The position numbers were made by a program, and so were the translations under genes. DNA of 64,000 nucleotides from Halolamina salifodinae (GTDB taxonomy: Archaea; Halobacteriota; Halobacteria; Halobacteriales; Haloferacaceae): contig NZ_JAGGLC010000003.1 of assembly GCF_017874235.1 (NCBI RefSeq), positions 248,001 through 312,000 of the forward strand, given 5' to 3'. The notes under the pieces are model-generated. The model searched no databases. It saw nothing but the letters and a program-made list of their open reading frames with translations, and was not told the DNA's origin. This document shows, in pieces, positions 9,199 through 17,789 of the stretch. The first letter of the stretch is position 1; every line of letters begins with the position of its first letter.

Positions 9199-10188
9199 AT
9201 GCACGTCACGGTTCTGAGCACGGGCGGCACCATCGCGAGCACCGGCGGCGACAGCAAGACGCCGACGAAGGCCGGCGAGGAGCTACTCGACGCCGTTCCG
9301 GGGCTCTCGGAGTTGGCGTCGTTCTCCGTCGACCGAGTCGCGAGCGTCTCCGGCTTCGACGTGACCTGGGAGCGCGCGGCGGCGCTCCGCGCGGCGACCG
9401 AGCGCGCGGCCGCGGAATCGGACGGCATCGTCGTCACCCACGGCACCGACACGATGGCCGAGTCGGCGTACCTGCTCGACCTGACAACCGACCTCGATGT
9501 GCCGGTGGCGTTCACCGGCGCCCAGCGGCCGTTCGATCAGGTCGGGACCGACGGCCCGCCGAACCTCCTCTCGGCGGTCCGGACAGTCTCCCACGAGCGC
9601 GTCGACGACGGCACCTACCTCGTGTTCGACGACGAGGTCCACGCAGCCTGGGACGTGGTGAAGCGCCACACCAGCGCGCTCTCGACGTTCGACTCGCCCG
9701 AGCGGGGGCCTGTCGGGGAGTTCACGCCCGCGGGATTTCGGCTGTTCCGGGAGACCCGGAGCTACTCGGGGTCGGCGCCGGACGTCGACGAGATCGAGGC
9801 GGAGGTACCGGTACTGACCTCGGGGCTGGGTGTCGGCGGCGACGCGCTCTGCCGGGTGGTCGACCTTGACGACGGTCCGTTCGTGGATGGGGTGGTCGTC
9901 GCCGGCACAGGATTGGGGAACACCACGGGCGCGCTCTGTGGGGCCATCGAGGAGGTCCGAAAGGCGGGGATCCCGGTCGTCATCGCCTCACGCTGTCACG
10001 AGGGGGCGACCGCGCCGCTGTACGGCGGCGACGGCGGCGGGACGACGCTGGAGGAGTTCGGCGTGCTCTGGGCCGGCGACCTGCCGGCGTGGAAAGCCCG
10101 GATCAAGTTGGCCGTCGCACTCGCGCGAGAGGGGGAGGGGGTCGACGAGGCGTTCTTCGAGGCCGGCCTCCGTGAGCCGGGACAGTAG
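9199..10188 (+). CDS. ansA: L-asparaginase
   Basis: A 329-residue type I/II-like asparaginase converting asparagine to aspartate and ammonia. The nucleophile threonine motif TGGTIAS is at residues 7-13 and the second signature, VVTHGTDTMAESAYLLD, near residue 80. The downstream SALSTFDSPERGPVGEF and GIPVVIASRCHEG segments are also family-typical. The start MHVTVLSTGGTI is chosen over an upstream in-frame ATG because it puts the catalytic motif at the usual distance from the N-terminus. It is divergently transcribed from the AddB-like gene. Confidence 0.93.
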   Translation: MHVTVLSTGGTIASTGGDSKTPTKAGEELLDAVPGLSELASFSVDRVASVSGFDVTWERAAALRAATERAAAESDGIVVTHGTDTMAESAYLLDLTTDLDVPVAFTGAQRPFDQVGTDGPPNLLSAVRTVSHERVDDGTYLVFDDEVHAAWDVVKRHTSALSTFDSPERGPVGEFTPAGFRLFRETRSYSGSAPDVDEIEAEVPVLTSGLGVGGDALCRVVDLDDGPFVDGVVVAGTGLGNTTGALCGAIEEVRKAGIPVVIASRCHEGATAPLYGGDGGGTTLEEFGVLWAGDLPAWKARIKLAVALAREGEGVDEAFFEAGLREPGQ

Positions 10189-10229
10189 GGCTGCACAGCC
10201 GCTTTTGTCGTCGGGCGTGTAGAGAGTGT

Positions 10230-10505
10230 ATGAGCGAGGGATCGGCTGAGGGATCGGCGGCGGCGCGGGTGGCTCTTTCCCTCTCGCCGAGCGACGACCG
10301 GACCGTCGACGCCGTCGACAGCGAGCGATACCGGGCGTACATCCGGCGTGCGCACGCGGGCCCGGTCGCGGTCGGCGAGGAGTGGGCCGAGTTCGTGAGC
10401 CGTGGCTGTGGTACGACTCGGGACGTGGAACTCAGAGTCGAGTCGGTCGAGGGCGGGGAGGAAATCGGCGAGGGGACCGAGTTCGCGTTCCTGTCGCGCG
10501 GTTAG
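10230..10505 (+). CDS. Small hypothetical protein
   Basis: A 91-residue acidic protein (RTVDAVDSERYRAYIRR and a beta-rich RDVELRVESVEGGEEIG half). No known domain recognised and no membrane segment. It follows the asparaginase gene in the same direction and its stop overlaps the convergent MoxR stop by four bases (10502-10505). Confidence 0.6.
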   Translation: MSEGSAEGSAAARVALSLSPSDDRTVDAVDSERYRAYIRRAHAGPVAVGEEWAEFVSRGCGTTRDVELRVESVEGGEEIGEGTEFAFLSRG

Positions 10506-11482
10506 GCCTCGGGGACGGCGTCGACGGTCGGCACCGAAACGCTGTCCAGCACGTCGCCGACGACCGTCGACTTCTCGATGCCGTCGACCTGAGCCTCGGG
10601 GGTGAGTACGAGGCGGTGGGCCAGCGCCGGGCCGGCGACGGCTTTCACGTCGTCGGGGGTGAGGAACTCACGGGAGCGCAGCGTCGCGTGGGAACGACTG
10701 ATCTCGAACAGCCGCTGGGTCCCGCGCGGGGAGACGCCGACCTCGACGCGACGGTCCTCACGGGTCGCCCGGGCGATGTCGGCGACGTAGTCCAGCAGGT
10801 CCGGGTCGGCGTGGACGTTCTCGGGGACCTGCTGGAGCGCCTCGACCATCCCGTCCTCGAGCACGCGCTCGACGGCGGGAACCTGCTCGGTCCGGCCGGC
10901 GCGGCGCCGGAGCAGTTCGATCTCGCCGTCGCGGTCGGGGTAGCCCATCGAGTCCTTCACCGCGAAGCGGTCGACTTGGGCCTCCGGCAGCGGGAACGTC
11001 CCCTCGCTCTCGACGGGGTTCTGGGTCGCGATGACGATGAACGGTTCGGGGAGCTTCCGGGTCTCGCCCTCGACTGTCACCTGGCCTTCGGCCATCGCTT
11101 CCAGCAGCGCGGCCTGCGTTTTCGGCGGCGCGCGGTTGATCTCGTCGGCCAGCACGACGTTCGCGAACACGGGCCCGGGCTGGAACTCGAAGTCGCCCTC
11201 GCTCTCGTGGAACACGTTCGTCCCGGTGATGTCCGCGGGCAGAAGGTCGGGAGTGAACTGGATCCGGGAGAAGGAGAGCCCCAGCGCGGTGGAGACGCTC
11301 TGGGCGGTCAGGGTCTTGCCCGTGCCGGGCACGTCCTCGAGGAGGACGTGGCCGCGGGCGAGCACGCCCACGAGGACCGTTTCGAGGAACTCTCGGCGGA
11401 CGATCACGCCGCCTTCGATGGCGTCGAGCACCGCCTCGCAGCGCTCGCCGGCCGCCGAGACGGAGGGTGGGTCTGTCGTCAT
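10502..11482 (-). CDS. moxR: MoxR-family AAA+ ATPase
   Basis: A 326-residue MoxR-type ATPase. Walker A is LLEDVPGTGKTLTAQ (about residue 50), Walker B VVLADEINRAPPKTQ (about 110), and the family segment FIVIATQNPVESEGTFPLPEAQ follows with its sensor residues. The C-terminal lid has SPRGTQRLFEI. MoxR ATPases act as chaperones for metal insertion or complex maturation, usually with a VWA-domain partner. No VWA gene adjoins this copy, although the mobile element carries its own AAA+/VWA pair. Confidence 0.92.
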   Translation of the reverse strand: MTTDPPSVSAAGERCEAVLDAIEGGVIVRREFLETVLVGVLARGHVLLEDVPGTGKTLTAQSVSTALGLSFSRIQFTPDLLPADITGTNVFHESEGDFEFQPGPVFANVVLADEINRAPPKTQAALLEAMAEGQVTVEGETRKLPEPFIVIATQNPVESEGTFPLPEAQVDRFAVKDSMGYPDRDGEIELLRRRAGRTEQVPAVERVLEDGMVEALQQVPENVHADPDLLDYVADIARATREDRRVEVGVSPRGTQRLFEISRSHATLRSREFLTPDDVKAVAGPALAHRLVLTPEAQVDGIEKSTVVGDVLDSVSVPTVDAVPEA

Positions 11483-11587
11483 TCGACTGGGGCTTACGCC
11501 GCGGGGGCCTAAGTTCCTCGGCTCGCGTTACCGCGGGGCATCGACGCCCGTGGACGGCTCGGCCGCTTGGCTGGTCGATTCGGCGGT

Positions 11588-12055
11588 CTACCGGCCGAGT
11601 TCCGTACCGCACTCGGGACACTCGGTGCCCATCTCGCCGCCCTCGAAGGTGAGCGCCAGCGAGTCGTTCTCGCACTCCGGGCACGGGCCGGGGACGCGCA
11701 CGTCGGTCGTCTCCTTGGGCGCGCCGAACGCCAGCGCCTCGACGGCCTCGTCGCCCTCGTTCTGGCCGGTCTGGTACTCGCCGGGGGCGAATCGGACGAC
11801 TTCGCCGGCCTCGACCTCGACGGTCTCGAGGTCGTCGAGGGGTTCCTCGGCGACGTCGAACGTCGCGGTACCCGAGAGGACGTAGAACAGTTCCTCCTGA
11901 TCGAGGTGGGTGTGGAGGCCACCCGAGAACTCCTCGCCTGGTGCGAGTTCGTAGTGATTGATCGCGAAGTCGGTGGTTCCGAGTGCGCCGGTCAGATCGC
12001 GGCGGTCCATCTCCTCGTGCGTGTCGACGTCGTCGACGGTGACGTGTTCCATCAT
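11588..12055 (-). CDS. Cupin-domain protein with C-terminal zinc ribbon
   Basis: About 155 residues. A single cupin barrel carries the metal motif GGLHTHLDQEELFYVLSG and a second-motif glycine region (EVVRFAPGEYQTGQN). A C-terminal zinc ribbon follows (CPECENDS...CPECGTE). The likely start is one of two adjacent ATGs (12055 or 12052); the longer frame would overlap the divergent transporter gene. The ligand is unknown. Confidence 0.82.
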   Translation of the reverse strand: MMEHVTVDDVDTHEEMDRRDLTGALGTTDFAINHYELAPGEEFSGGLHTHLDQEELFYVLSGTATFDVAEEPLDDLETVEVEAGEVVRFAPGEYQTGQNEGDEAVEALAFGAPKETTDVRVPGPCPECENDSLALTFEGGEMGTECPECGTELGR

Positions 12056-12147
12056 CTCACTGACCGGTCGCCCGGGCGAAGAAGCTTCGGCTCCCGGCGG
12101 GCGAAACAACACCGACTTCACCCCCCGTCTACCAGCCTTGTACACGA

Positions 12148-13545
12148 ATGGCAACACGTGACACGTGGGTGTCGAATCTCGGATTCGTCCTCGCCGCCGT
12201 CGGGAGCGCGGCCGGACTGGGGAACATCTGGCGCTTCCCGTGGCTGACCGCCGGCAACGGCGGTAGCGCGTTTCTCGCCGTCTATCTGGCTATCGTCGTA
12301 AGCGTCGGCGTCCCCGGCCTGCTCGCTGAGTTCGTGCTCGGGCGTCGCGGCCGCCAGACGCCGATGGGGGCGCTGCGCTCGCTGACTGGCTCACGCTGGG
12401 GGTCGGTGCTGGGCGCGTTCAACGTGCTGACTACGCTCCTGATCCTCTCGTTTTACTCGGTTGTCGGGGGCTGGATCCTGCGCTACACGCTCGTCTCGCC
12501 GACTGGGGCCTACTTCGCACAGCCCCAGCAGTACTTCGGCGCCATCGGCTACGGGTTCGAGGCGGTCGGCTTCCACCTCCTCTTCCTGGGGATCGTCGCG
12601 GGAATCGTCTTCTTCGGCGTCAACCGCGGCATCGAGCGCGTTTCGAAGGTGATGCTCCCGGCGGTGGTCGTGCTGCTGGTGGGGCTGGCGGCGTGGACCG
12701 CGACCCAGCCGGGGACGGCAGCGGGCTACGCGTTCTACCTCGGGTTCGACGGCGAGTACCTGTTCGCGAACTTCGCGAGCGTGCTGGGGCCGGCAGCGGG
12801 ACAGGCGCTGTTCACCCTCTCTGTCGGTGCTGGGACGATGTTGACCTACGCCTCCTACATCGACGAGGATAGCTCGCTCCCGCGGGACACCATCGTCATC
12901 GCCGTCTCGAACACGTTCATCGGCGTGCTCGCGGGACTGGTCGTCATCCCGCTGCTGTTCTCGCAGGGCGTCGATCCGGGACAGGGTGGCCCGGGTGCGC
13001 TGTTCGTCGGCCTCGCGGCCGCGTTCGAGTCGCTCCCCGGCGGGCGCGTCGTCGCGACGGCCTTCTTCGCGGCGGTGCTGATGGCCGCGGTGACCAGCGC
13101 GATCAGCCTGCTGGAGACGCCCGTGGCGACGCTCGTCGACGCTGTGGGGATGCCGCGCCGTCGGGCGACGCTGCTGATCTCCGGCGTGCTCGCGCTCACC
13201 GGCACCGGGCTCTCGCTCTCGGCACCGATCTTCCAGTTCGTCTCCGGCACGGTGGCCGACCTGATGCTCTCGGTCGGCCTGTTCGCGTTCCTCGTCATCG
13301 TCGGCTGGATGCTGCGCGAGGACGCCATCGCGGAGTTCCGCGCCGGCGCGGGCCGCATGGGCGTGCTCGCGCCCTCGTGGCTGTTCACGGTTAGCTGGCT
13401 GCTCCCGGTCGTCGTACTGTTCTCGCTGTCAAGCACCCTCGGCTCGCTGGTCGGCGTCTCGCTCGATCTGGGTAGTCGTGTGGCCGTCGCCGTGGTCCTC
13501 ACGTTCGTCTGTCGGGCGGTCGTCGCCGTCGCCGTCGACGGCTGA
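12148..13545 (+). CDS. Sodium-dependent SNF/NSS-family transporter
   Basis: A 465-residue transporter with about eleven or twelve membrane helices. The N-terminal signature is nearly canonical: SNLGFVLAAVGSAAGLGN followed by IWRFPWLTAGNGG, the unwound TM1 sodium and substrate site of neurotransmitter:sodium symporters. It probably imports an amino acid or related small solute with Na+. It is divergent from the cupin gene. Confidence 0.93.
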   Translation: MATRDTWVSNLGFVLAAVGSAAGLGNIWRFPWLTAGNGGSAFLAVYLAIVVSVGVPGLLAEFVLGRRGRQTPMGALRSLTGSRWGSVLGAFNVLTTLLILSFYSVVGGWILRYTLVSPTGAYFAQPQQYFGAIGYGFEAVGFHLLFLGIVAGIVFFGVNRGIERVSKVMLPAVVVLLVGLAAWTATQPGTAAGYAFYLGFDGEYLFANFASVLGPAAGQALFTLSVGAGTMLTYASYIDEDSSLPRDTIVIAVSNTFIGVLAGLVVIPLLFSQGVDPGQGGPGALFVGLAAAFESLPGGRVVATAFFAAVLMAAVTSAISLLETPVATLVDAVGMPRRRATLLISGVLALTGTGLSLSAPIFQFVSGTVADLMLSVGLFAFLVIVGWMLREDAIAEFRAGAGRMGVLAPSWLFTVSWLLPVVVLFSLSSTLGSLVGVSLDLGSRVAVAVVLTFVCRAVVAVAVDG

Positions 13546-13650
13546 GGTCGGTGTTGATGGGTGATCGGATCGGCGCCGGTCGACGCCGACTTCCGGCGAC
13601 TGCGGGCCGAAATAGCCCCATGCCTGCGGGCGGTCGCCCTCGCCGTCGAT

Positions 13651-13773
13651 CCAGCGCTCGCCGATGTCGTCGCGGTAGTAGCGGTTCGGCATCGCGATGT
13701 TCTCGACCCGGCTGTAGCACTGCTCCGGTGTGTCCTGTATCGTCTCGCCTTTTCCGGTGACGACGACGGGCAT
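13651..13773 (-). pseudogene. Orphan C-terminal fragment of purD
   Basis: About 41 residues on the minus strand match the extreme C-terminus of phosphoribosylamine-glycine ligase: VVVTGKGETIQDT, then YSRVENIAMP and RYYRDDIGERW. The ATP-grasp body is missing; upstream codons in this frame read as low-complexity shadow, and the frame runs on to 13429 with unrelated sequence. I read it as a decayed remnant of a longer gene, although expression as a small protein cannot be excluded. Confidence 0.5.
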
Positions 13774-13903
13774 CCCGTTCTCCCTGGGACATGTCACTGG
13801 CCGCCGACGCGTTCGGTGTCCTCGAGGTGGACTCCTCTCGGTTTCGAAGACGCCGGTGTGGCCCCCCGACGGCTTTTTGGCCCGTCGGGTAATACTGTCG
13901 GGT

Positions 13904-14134
13904 ATGAGAGAACGAATTAAGCGAGTCATCCGACGCGCACAGTTCGCCGCCGCGGGCGCCGCCATCGGCGGCGGTCTCGGTGGGCTGGTCGGCCGAAACG
14001 CGGCGAGTACCGGCGCCGGCTTCGGCGCCCTCATCGGGGCAACCGTCGCAGAGAAGATGGGACCGGTCGACGCGATGAAGGAACGATTCGACCGCGGCGG
14101 CGACGACGCCGACGCCGAAGCCGTCGCCGAGTAA
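13904..14134 (+). CDS. Small glycine-zipper-like protein
   Basis: A 76-residue protein: basic N-terminus (MRERIKRVIRRAQF), a glycine/alanine-rich hydrophobic core (AAAGAAIGGGLGGLVGRNA, then a GAGFGALIGATVAEKMG segment) and an acidic tail. The pattern resembles glycine-zipper membrane segments. A T-rich TATA-like box (about 13873-13880) sits at leaderless distance. No function assigned. Confidence 0.62.
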   Translation: MRERIKRVIRRAQFAAAGAAIGGGLGGLVGRNAASTGAGFGALIGATVAEKMGPVDAMKERFDRGGDDADAEAVAE

Positions 14135-14152
14135 CGCGGTCAGCGTTTTTCA

Positions 14153-14295
14153 GTCGTCGCCGGCTGTTCGCCTCGGCGACCTCTTTAGTCGTCGGCCGGC
14201 TGTTCGCCTCGGCGACCTCTTTAGTCGTCGGCCGGCTGCTCGCGTCGGCGACCTCTTTAGTCGTCGGCCGGCTGCTCGCGTCGGCGACCCCGTTA
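14153..14295. repeat. Four tandem 35/36-base hairpin repeats
   Basis: Units at 14153-14187, 14188-14223, 14224-14259 and 14260-14295 differ by only a few bases. Each can fold into a stem GTCG(G)CCG / CGGCGAC around an 11-base loop and ends in CTCTTTA or CCCGTTA. A fifth partial copy is the last codons and stop of the aldehyde oxidoreductase gene, so the array looks like duplication of that gene's 3' end. It lies between convergent genes and probably acts as a repeated terminator. Confidence 0.8.
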
Positions 14296-16230
14296 GTCGT
14301 CGGCCGGCGCCGCGCCGCCCGACGAGACACCCGTTCCCGGACCGATCTCGATCCCGAGATCGTCGAGTTTCTCGTCCGGGACGACGCCGTCGACCCAGCC
14401 GCGGTGCTCGTAGTACTCCTCTTTCATCGCGTCGAGTTCACAGAGTTCGCCCTCGATCCCGCCGCCGGCGGGGACGGCGTCCTCGTCGCCCTTCACGAAC
14501 CGGCCCGGGAGCGAGTCGTCGTCGCCGTCGAAGCCCGCGAGGTTGTTGTAGTAGCGCTCGAGGTTGTAGACGCGCTCGCCGGCCTCCATCAGCGCCTCCT
14601 CGCCCACGCTGCGGCCGGTCATCCCGTTGTACTGGTCGATGTACTCCTCGACGCCCTCCGCAAACGCGTTGAACTTGCAGATGTCGAAGGAGTCCGAGAT
14701 GGCGTGGAGGTCCTGGAACGTCGCTGTGAGTTCGCCTTTGCCCTCCCACTCGGTCGGGTCGATTTTCTCCGGAATGCCGAGGATCTCGGCGGCCGGGGTG
14801 TAGCCCCGGAGGTGGCAGCCACCGCGGTTGGAGGTGGCGTAGGCGATGCCCATCCCCTTCAGGCCCCGTGGGTCGTAGGCGGCGATGGACTGGCCCTTCA
14901 CGTCGAGGCGGCAGTCGTGGGCGTCGAGGGTCTCGGCGGCCCGTTTCTGGCCCTCCGCAAGCACGTCCGCGAGGTCCGTTTCGCGGTGGGCGACCTTCTC
15001 GAGCATCTCGACCATGGCGTCGACGTCGCCCCAGTCGAGGGTTTCGTCGAACTCCGCGAGGTAGCCCTTCTCGGCGGCCTCCATCGCGAACGCCAGCATG
15101 TTGCCACCGTCGATGGTGTCGATTCCGTAGTCGTTACAGCGGTCCATCAGCAGCGCGGTCCTGTCCCGGTCGTCGTTCATCGAGTTCGGGCCCAGCGCCC
15201 ACGCCGACTCGTACTCGAAGGACTCCATCCTGACGTTCAGGTCCTGGCCCTTGTGGTTGACGTCGACCTCGACTTCCTTCTTGCAGGCGACGGGACAGGA
15301 GTGACACGTCGGGTCGTTGATCAGGATGTTCTGCTCGACGTTCTCCCCCGAGACCTTCTCGGAGTCGATGTTGGGTTCGCTCGGGTCGTTCTCGGCCTCG
15401 GTGCTCGTCGACGTGAACCGCCCGTTCCGGGTGGGGAGACCGTCCATCTCCTCGGCGAGGTTCATCAGCACGTTCGTCCCGTACACCGAGAGGCCGCCCT
15501 CGTTGGGCGCGGTCACGTCGGACTCCTGAATCGCCTGCATCGCGGCCTTGTGGCCGTCCATGAACGTCTCGCGGTCGGCGGGCTTGGGCATCTCCGTCCC
15601 GGACTTGATCACGACCGCTTTGAGGTTCTTCGACCCCATCACTGCGCCCGTGCCACCCCGTCCCGAGGCCCGGTCGTCCTCGTTGATGATGCAGGCGTAG
15701 CGCACCTGGTTCTCCCCGCCGGGACCGATAGCCATCGTCGAGAGGTCCTTGCCGTACTCGCCCTCGACTTCGTCCTCGATGGCGTCGACCGTGTCGTGGA
15801 CGCCGTGGCCCCAGAGATGACTCGCGTCACGGAGTTCCACCTCGCCGTCCTCGACGACGGCGTAGACGGGGTCCTCGGCACGCCCTTCGAACAGGAGGCC
15901 GTCGAAACCGGCCCACTTGAGGCGCGCGCCGCTCCACCCGCCGTGGTGGGAGTCGGTCACCGTGTCCGTCAGCGGTGATTTGGTACAGACGGCGATCCGG
16001 CCGCTCATCGGCGTCTGGGTCCCCGTGAGCGGGCCGTTCATGAACGCCAGCAGGTTCTCGTCGCTGAGCGGTTCGACGTCGGGGCCGTTGTCGAACACGT
16101 ACTTCACGCCGAGGCCGCGCGCGCCGATGTACTTGCGCGCGTCCTCGTCGTCGATGCTCTCGTAGTCGGTGTCGCCGGCCGTGAGGTCGACACGGGCGAC
16201 CCGGTCTCTGAATCCGCCGAGGTCGGTCAT
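14293..16230 (-). CDS. aor: Tungsten-containing aldehyde:ferredoxin oxidoreductase
   Basis: A 645-residue AOR-family enzyme oxidising aldehydes to acids with a tungstobispterin and one [4Fe-4S] cluster. The N-terminal family pattern is visible (ARKYIGARGLGVKYV; PLTGTQTPMSGR). The cluster cysteines CHSCPVACKK sit near residue 305, with a fourth candidate Cys in FDICKFNAF. Pterin-binding segments such as DPRGLKGMGIAY are also present. The substrate aldehyde is unknown. A MoaD/SAMP-like gene, relevant to pterin sulfuration, lies divergently about 550 bases away. Confidence 0.92.
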   Translation of the reverse strand: MTDLGGFRDRVARVDLTAGDTDYESIDDEDARKYIGARGLGVKYVFDNGPDVEPLSDENLLAFMNGPLTGTQTPMSGRIAVCTKSPLTDTVTDSHHGGWSGARLKWAGFDGLLFEGRAEDPVYAVVEDGEVELRDASHLWGHGVHDTVDAIEDEVEGEYGKDLSTMAIGPGGENQVRYACIINEDDRASGRGGTGAVMGSKNLKAVVIKSGTEMPKPADRETFMDGHKAAMQAIQESDVTAPNEGGLSVYGTNVLMNLAEEMDGLPTRNGRFTSTSTEAENDPSEPNIDSEKVSGENVEQNILINDPTCHSCPVACKKEVEVDVNHKGQDLNVRMESFEYESAWALGPNSMNDDRDRTALLMDRCNDYGIDTIDGGNMLAFAMEAAEKGYLAEFDETLDWGDVDAMVEMLEKVAHRETDLADVLAEGQKRAAETLDAHDCRLDVKGQSIAAYDPRGLKGMGIAYATSNRGGCHLRGYTPAAEILGIPEKIDPTEWEGKGELTATFQDLHAISDSFDICKFNAFAEGVEEYIDQYNGMTGRSVGEEALMEAGERVYNLERYYNNLAGFDGDDDSLPGRFVKGDEDAVPAGGGIEGELCELDAMKEEYYEHRGWVDGVVPDEKLDDLGIEIGPGTGVSSGGAAPADD

Positions 16231-16242
16231 GGGTAATGTACG

Positions 16243-16257
16243 ACCGTTACATACGGT
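16243..16257 (-). promoter_or_regulatory. Inverted repeat in the aor promoter region
   Basis: ACCGT-TACAT-ACGGT lies 13-27 bases upstream of the aldehyde oxidoreductase start, where the basal promoter of a leaderless gene would sit. It reads as a possible operator for a dimeric regulator. No regulator is encoded next to it. Confidence 0.4.
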
Positions 16258-16406
16258 GCGTTACCTGTTAGTCGTTCCCACAGTGAGGTAGCCGAATTCG
16301 GTTACGTCGACGGCACTCGCGGGCCGCTCGAACGCGGCGTTTCCCGCTCCCCTCGGGCGGTTCCACGGGCGGGAACTTTATGCGGGTCGGTGTGCCATAG
16401 GGGCCC

Positions 16407-16790
16407 ATGGAGCCGGTCTCTCTCGGCGTACCCGAACCGATTCTCGACTCGCTGCCGGGCGACGACGACGCCCGCACGGACATGCGCGAAGCCGTCGCCG
16501 GGTGGGAGCGCCGCCTCAACGGCGCCATCGAGGCCGCCGAGGACGACGGTGAGGCCGCGGGCGACGTGGTCGACGCCCTCGAACGCTTCGAGAACCGGAT
16601 GGAGCGCTTCGACGAGTTCGTCCCCGAACTCCGGGCGTGGGGCCAGTCCCCCATCTACGCCATCGCGTGGCGAAATCTCTACGCCGAACTGATCGCCCAA
16701 CTGTACGACCACGACGAACTCGGACCGGCGCTGGACCGCGAGCGCAACCAGCGGCTGGTCGAGGACGGCATCCGGTTCGGGGGCCGATGA
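16407..16790 (+). CDS. Conserved hypothetical protein upstream of the MoaD-like gene
   Basis: A 127-residue acidic, largely helical protein (MREAVAGWERRLNGAIEAA; ERFENRMERFDEFVPELR) ending ERNQRLVEDGIRFGGR. A clear ACTTTATG box (16375-16382) stands at leaderless distance from the ATG. It overlaps the MoaD-like gene by ATGA, so it is co-translated with a pterin-sulfur or SAMP pathway component. No domain recognised. Confidence 0.7.
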   Translation: MEPVSLGVPEPILDSLPGDDDARTDMREAVAGWERRLNGAIEAAEDDGEAAGDVVDALERFENRMERFDEFVPELRAWGQSPIYAIAWRNLYAELIAQLYDHDELGPALDRERNQRLVEDGIRFGGR

Positions 16791-17065
16791 ACGTCCAACT
16801 CCGGTTTTTCGCGACGTTTCGCCAGGCCGTCGGCAGCAAGGTGGTCGAACGGGAGTACCCCGAGGGAACCACTATCGGCGAAGTACTCCGGGATCTGGAG
16901 GCCGAGTACGAGGGGCTGGCGGGCCAACTCATCGAGGACGGCGACCTGCGCCCGCACATCAACGTCCTCAAGAGCGGGCGCGAGGCGCTGCATCTCGACG
17001 GGATGGAGACGGAACTGGAAGACGGCGACACGCTGAGCGTGTTCCCGCCGGTGGCAGGTGGGTAG
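16787..17065 (+). CDS. MoaD/ThiS-family small archaeal modifier protein (SAMP1-like)
   Basis: A 92-residue ubiquitin-fold protein ending LSVFPPVAGG. The C-terminal di-glycine is the activated tail used for sulfur transfer to molybdopterin/tungstopterin and, in haloarchaeal SAMPs, for protein conjugation. The N-terminal strand VQLRFFATFRQAVGSK and the middle RPHINVLKSGREA are MoaD/SAMP1-typical. Its position beside the tungstoenzyme aor favours a role in pterin sulfuration, but SAMP1-type conjugation is equally compatible. Confidence 0.85.
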   Translation: MNVQLRFFATFRQAVGSKVVEREYPEGTTIGEVLRDLEAEYEGLAGQLIEDGDLRPHINVLKSGREALHLDGMETELEDGDTLSVFPPVAGG

Positions 17066-17332
17066 ATGCGCCGCGAGAAGGCGTTCCGCGGCATCTCGGT
17101 CCGGTTGGCCCGGAACTATCTCGAGAGCCTCGGCGGCACGGCCGTCGATGACGCTACCGTCGAGGCTGCGGAGTGGCGCGCGACGCTCTCCGCGGAGAAA
17201 GTGGCTATCGGCGCGTCGCTCGAACTCACCGAGGTCACCGTCGTCTTCGAGGCCGACGAGTCGTTCGGTGAGGAGGCCTTCGAGACGCTGATCGAGGAGT
17301 TCTCGCGGAAGGCAATGCGGGCCGGCGGCTGA
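17066..17332 (+). CDS. Small protein co-transcribed with the MoaD-like gene
   Basis: An 88-residue protein starting directly after the MoaD-like stop. Its two-layer alpha/beta character (LELTEVTVVFEADESF, then FETLIEEFSRKAMR) resembles the small MoaD-associated C-terminal domain fused to MoaD in some archaea, here as a separate gene. That link is tentative. It is third in the three-gene operon beginning at 16407. Confidence 0.6.
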   Translation: MRREKAFRGISVRLARNYLESLGGTAVDDATVEAAEWRATLSAEKVAIGASLELTEVTVVFEADESFGEEAFETLIEEFSRKAMRAGG

Positions 17333-17333
17333 C

Positions 17334-17684
17334 TCACTCGGTGAGGCTGTCGATCACTCGGGCGGAGAACGCCACCTCGTCCAGTTCGCCGGCATCGAGT
17401 GCATCCAGCCAGTCGACGTCGACGCGCCAGCGACCTATCTCGCCCCCGTCGAGATCAGTGACCGTCGCCTCGATGTCGCGGACCGGCCAGTCGCGTTCCT
17501 CGGAGAGCGTTCGGAACACGTTCACGATATCGCCCACCTGCTGGTGGGGAATCTCGCCGTGCTGGTCGGCGGCAGCGGATTCGTAGGCGAACCGGTAGGT
17601 GTCGTCCTCGACGGCGACCGACCGGAGGTAGCAGCCGTGGTTCGTGAGCCGTGACTCGAGCGCGAACGCGCGGTCGTCGTCCAT
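17334..17684 (-). CDS. Conserved haloarchaeal protein of unknown function
   Basis: A 116-residue acidic protein starting MDDDRAFALESRLTNHGCYL. It appears alpha/beta, with VEDDTYRFAYESAA, GDIVNVFRTLSEERDW and a final EVAFSARVIDSL helix. The start at 17684 is preferred because longer in-frame sequence is arginine/proline-rich shadow. Convergent with the MoaD operon. No function assigned. Confidence 0.65.
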   Translation of the reverse strand: MDDDRAFALESRLTNHGCYLRSVAVEDDTYRFAYESAAADQHGEIPHQQVGDIVNVFRTLSEERDWPVRDIEATVTDLDGGEIGRWRVDVDWLDALDAGELDEVAFSARVIDSLTE

Positions 17685-17789
17685 CGGCGGGTGGAGGCGG
17701 CGACGGGGAATAGGTGTTTTCCCAGGGCGGCAGCGCTGACCACCCACACCCCGGGAAGCTTTAACAGACTACGTGTATATGAACAGCAC

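Noticed and set aside
14153..14295. Possible CRISPR array (35/36-base repeats)
   Set aside because: The units abut with no spacers and derive from the aor 3' end; no cas genes are nearby.
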